Assembly: GCF_002952055.1 (NCBI RefSeq)
Contig: NZ_CP021255.1
Coordinates: 2,710,418-2,774,417 of the forward strand
Length of the DNA: 64,000 bases
DNA from: Desulfobulbus oralis
GTDB taxonomy: Bacteria; Desulfobacterota; Desulfobulbia; Desulfobulbales; Desulfobulbaceae
Reading direction: 5' to 3'
The notes beneath the pieces were generated by a model, which was not told the DNA's origin, did not search any database, and was given only the letters and a program-made list of their open reading frames with translations. Positions 62,086-64,000 of the stretch are shown here, piece after piece; the stretch's first letter is position 1, and each line of letters opens with the position of its first letter. The translations under genes were made by a program, and so were the position numbers.

Positions 62086-63960
62086 TCAGTTGAAAAAACG
62101 ATCATGCCAGATGGCCACGTTGAGCAGCGCCCACAGCGTATGATTGTGGTTCTGCCGCATGGCCGTGTGTTCCTCGATCAGGGTGTCAATGGCGTCCATG
62201 TGCATGTACTCCCGCAAGATCGCGGAGCTGTGCAGACGCTCGATCATATAGTCCCTGAGCTGCCCCCGCAGCAGGTGCTTGACCGGCAGACTGTAGCCCT
62301 GCTTGCCGCGATGGACGATTTTGTCCGGCAGCAGGCCTTCCAGCGCGGCCCGGAAAATGTACTTGGTGGTCATCCTGTGGAGCTTCCAGTCGCCGGGCAG
62401 GCTGGCCAGAAAGGACACCAGCACATGGTCCAGAAGCGGCACCCGGATCTCCAGGGAGGAGGCCATGGACATGCGGTCCACCTTCATGAGCACGCTGTCG
62501 GTCATCATGAAGCGCAGATCCAGATAGATTTCCCGGTTCACCGCATCGGCGGCCCCGGCCTTCCGCGCATATTCGCGCAGCTGCCAGAAGGGGTCGCCAT
62601 TGATCGCCGTCCTGAAACTGTCCTGGAAGAGCCGACTTTCCAGATGCTTATTCAGAAAATACTGCCAGCGCAGATGCCCGCCGTCCTCCGGCAGCAGCGC
62701 GCCCTCGACAAAGCGCTTCAGCATGTTGATCGCGCCCTTTTTCTGGGGCTGATCCGGCAGGCGCTCCACCAGAGGGCCCACGAGACGATGACGGAGCGCA
62801 GCGGGCAGCAGGGAAAAGCAGCGATTCAGGCGGCTGGCCTTGAAGCGGTCGTAACCGGCGAAACTCTCGTCCGCGCCTTCGCCGGAAAGGCAGACCGTCA
62901 CCTGCTCCCGGGCCTGCCTGCAGAGCAGGTACAGGGGCACGGTGGACAGGTCGGTCATGGGCTCGTCCAGGTGGTAGAGCGTCTGCTCCACATAGTCGGC
63001 GTTGAGCGAGTCCAGATAGAGGACCTGGTGTTCGGTCCCGAATTCCCTGGCCACAATGGCCGCATAGTCCAGTTCCGAAAAGGTGGCGTCCCTGTAGCCG
63101 ATGGTGAAGGTCTTGAGCGGGCCGCCGATGTGCCGCCGCATCAGTGCGACAATGCAACTGGAATCCAGTCCGCCGGAGAGAAAGACGCCCAGGGGCACAT
63201 CGGCAACCAGATGGCTTTTGACCGCAAAGTCAAGCTGTTCCCGCAGCCGCTCGACGCTCTCCTGAAAGGATGGATGCTTGCCGGGGGCAAAAGAAAGATC
63301 CCAGTACTGTCTGATCGCGAGCTGGCCATGCTCAAAGAGCGCCAGATGGCCGGCGGGCAGCTTGCGGATGCCGGCAAACATGGTCTGGGGCGCGGGCACG
63401 AACTCGAAGCCCAGATAGTCGTAGAGCGCCTGGGCGTTCACCCGCCGCTCCAGGCCCCGATATTCGAGCATGGCCTTTATTTCCGAAGCGAAAATCAGAG
63501 CAGGCTCCCCATCCACCCTGCATTCGGCATAGTACAGCGGCTTGATGCCCATGCGGTCCCGCACCAGAAGCAGACGCCGCTTTGTGCTGTCATAGAGGGC
63601 AAAGGCGAACATGCCCCGCAGACGGTCCACAGCCTCGGGGCCGTATTCCTCGTAGGCATGGACAATGACTTCCGAATCGCTCTGACTGGTGAAGCGGTGC
63701 CCCTGCTGTTCCAGCTCCCGCCTGAGTTCCTGAAAGTTGTAGATCTCGCCATTGGCGACCAGCCAGACCGTCCGGTCCTCGTTGCAGATGGGCTGGCGGC
63801 CCTTCTCGCTCAGGTCGATGATGGACAGGCGCCGGTGGCCCAGCGAGATGCCCTCGGCGCAGTATTCCCCCTCCTGGTCCGGCCCCCGGTGCGCCAAACG
63901 CTCGGCCATCCGCTGCACCAGGGCGGCATCGTTCCAGGTCATTCCACAAATTCCACACAT
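62086..63960 (-). CDS. asnB: Asparagine synthase (glutamine-hydrolysing)
   Basis: A 624-aa amidotransferase. The catalytic Cys2 follows the start Met (MCGICGMTWND), with the glutaminase motifs LAHRGPDQEGEY, GHRRLSIIDLS and NGEIYNFQELR. The synthetase domain has the PP-loop FLSGGLDSSCIVALM and LSGEGADESFAGYDRF. In polysaccharide loci, such AsnB copies often amidate uronic acids or related sugars rather than make free asparagine; which applies here is not known. GGAG precedes the ATG. Confidence 0.95.
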   Translation of the reverse strand: MCGICGMTWNDAALVQRMAERLAHRGPDQEGEYCAEGISLGHRRLSIIDLSEKGRQPICNEDRTVWLVANGEIYNFQELRRELEQQGHRFTSQSDSEVIVHAYEEYGPEAVDRLRGMFAFALYDSTKRRLLLVRDRMGIKPLYYAECRVDGEPALIFASEIKAMLEYRGLERRVNAQALYDYLGFEFVPAPQTMFAGIRKLPAGHLALFEHGQLAIRQYWDLSFAPGKHPSFQESVERLREQLDFAVKSHLVADVPLGVFLSGGLDSSCIVALMRRHIGGPLKTFTIGYRDATFSELDYAAIVAREFGTEHQVLYLDSLNADYVEQTLYHLDEPMTDLSTVPLYLLCRQAREQVTVCLSGEGADESFAGYDRFKASRLNRCFSLLPAALRHRLVGPLVERLPDQPQKKGAINMLKRFVEGALLPEDGGHLRWQYFLNKHLESRLFQDSFRTAINGDPFWQLREYARKAGAADAVNREIYLDLRFMMTDSVLMKVDRMSMASSLEIRVPLLDHVLVSFLASLPGDWKLHRMTTKYIFRAALEGLLPDKIVHRGKQGYSLPVKHLLRGQLRDYMIERLHSSAILREYMHMDAIDTLIEEHTAMRQNHNHTLWALLNVAIWHDRFFN

Positions 63961-64000
63961 GCCCGCTCCACCTGCACACGCTTGTCTGTTGCCCCGGTCC

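Noticed and set aside
1..64000. CRISPR arrays, prophage or transposons
   Set aside because: No regularly spaced repeats, integrase, transposase or structural phage genes were seen on either strand.

Overview
The window looks like a chromosomal segment of a GC-rich Gram-negative anaerobe, most likely a sulfate-reducing or sulfur-metabolising Desulfobacterota of the Desulfobulbales type. The evidence is an outer membrane (BamA, a pilus secretin, lipoproteins), an electron-bifurcating transhydrogenase pair of the NfnAB type, the [NiFe]-hydrogenase maturase HypF, a NikL/CbiL-like nickel-uptake component, a Mn-type family II pyrophosphatase, and a CFI-box C-terminal domain that I associate with deltaproteobacterial lineages. 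The genus is an inference. I see no phage, no insertion sequence and no CRISPR array.

Layout. 1-6.0 kb: the 3' part of bamA followed by mfd. 6.0-7.1 kb: a lone membrane/coiled-coil protein. 7.1-14.4 kb (minus): a type IV pilus alignment operon, pilM-pilN-pilO-pilP, then an AMIN/STN/TPR protein and a separate lipoprotein secretin (together resembling a PilQ split in two), then a CsgG-like lipoprotein, closed by a strong terminator. 14.7-17.7 kb (plus): lepB-pyrB-pyrC with overlapping stops and starts. 17.7-19.1 kb (minus): sfsA-queC. 19.3-23.6 kb (plus): a lower-glycolysis operon, gap-rimI-pgk-tpiA-secG-tRNA-Leu(GAG), with a clear terminator. 24.2-25.9 kb: ccdA and a periplasmic thioredoxin-like protein, then a convergent hot-dog thioesterase. 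26.3-28.7 kb: a cysteine synthase fused to a cysteinyl-tRNA-synthetase-like module whose HIGH and KMSKS signatures are degenerate, and whose frame is broken by one base in a G run. 29.5 kb: tRNA-Ala(CGC). 29.8-36.1 kb (minus): nikL-like, nfnA-nfnB and hypF, a nickel/hydrogen/electron-bifurcation neighbourhood. 36.6-39.8 kb: a DUF2868-DUF3482 GTPase pair. 40.4-42.3 kb: ppaC and a Bax-inhibitor-1 family protein.

42.3-64 kb (minus) is a surface-polysaccharide locus. It contains asparagine synthase, an NAD-dependent epimerase, a ribbon-helix-helix-like regulator with a good promoter, an acyltransferase-3 protein, five family-2 glycosyltransferases, a HAD-type protein, a DUF2142-like membrane protein, a secreted propeller protein, an SGNH hydrolase with a CFI-box C-terminus, a hexapeptide acyltransferase, two UPF0104 flippase-like proteins (one fused to a TolB-like propeller) and a polyprenyl-phosphate sugar-1-phosphate transferase. 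Most neighbouring genes overlap by 1-4 bases, so this is probably one long translationally coupled unit. No Wzx, Wzy or Wzc homologue is recognisable here, so the polymerase and export steps are either encoded elsewhere or carried out by the unusual membrane proteins.

The most unusual items are the cysteine synthase/CysRS-like fusion, the polysaccharide locus with its fused and shared accessory modules, and the split PilQ arrangement.
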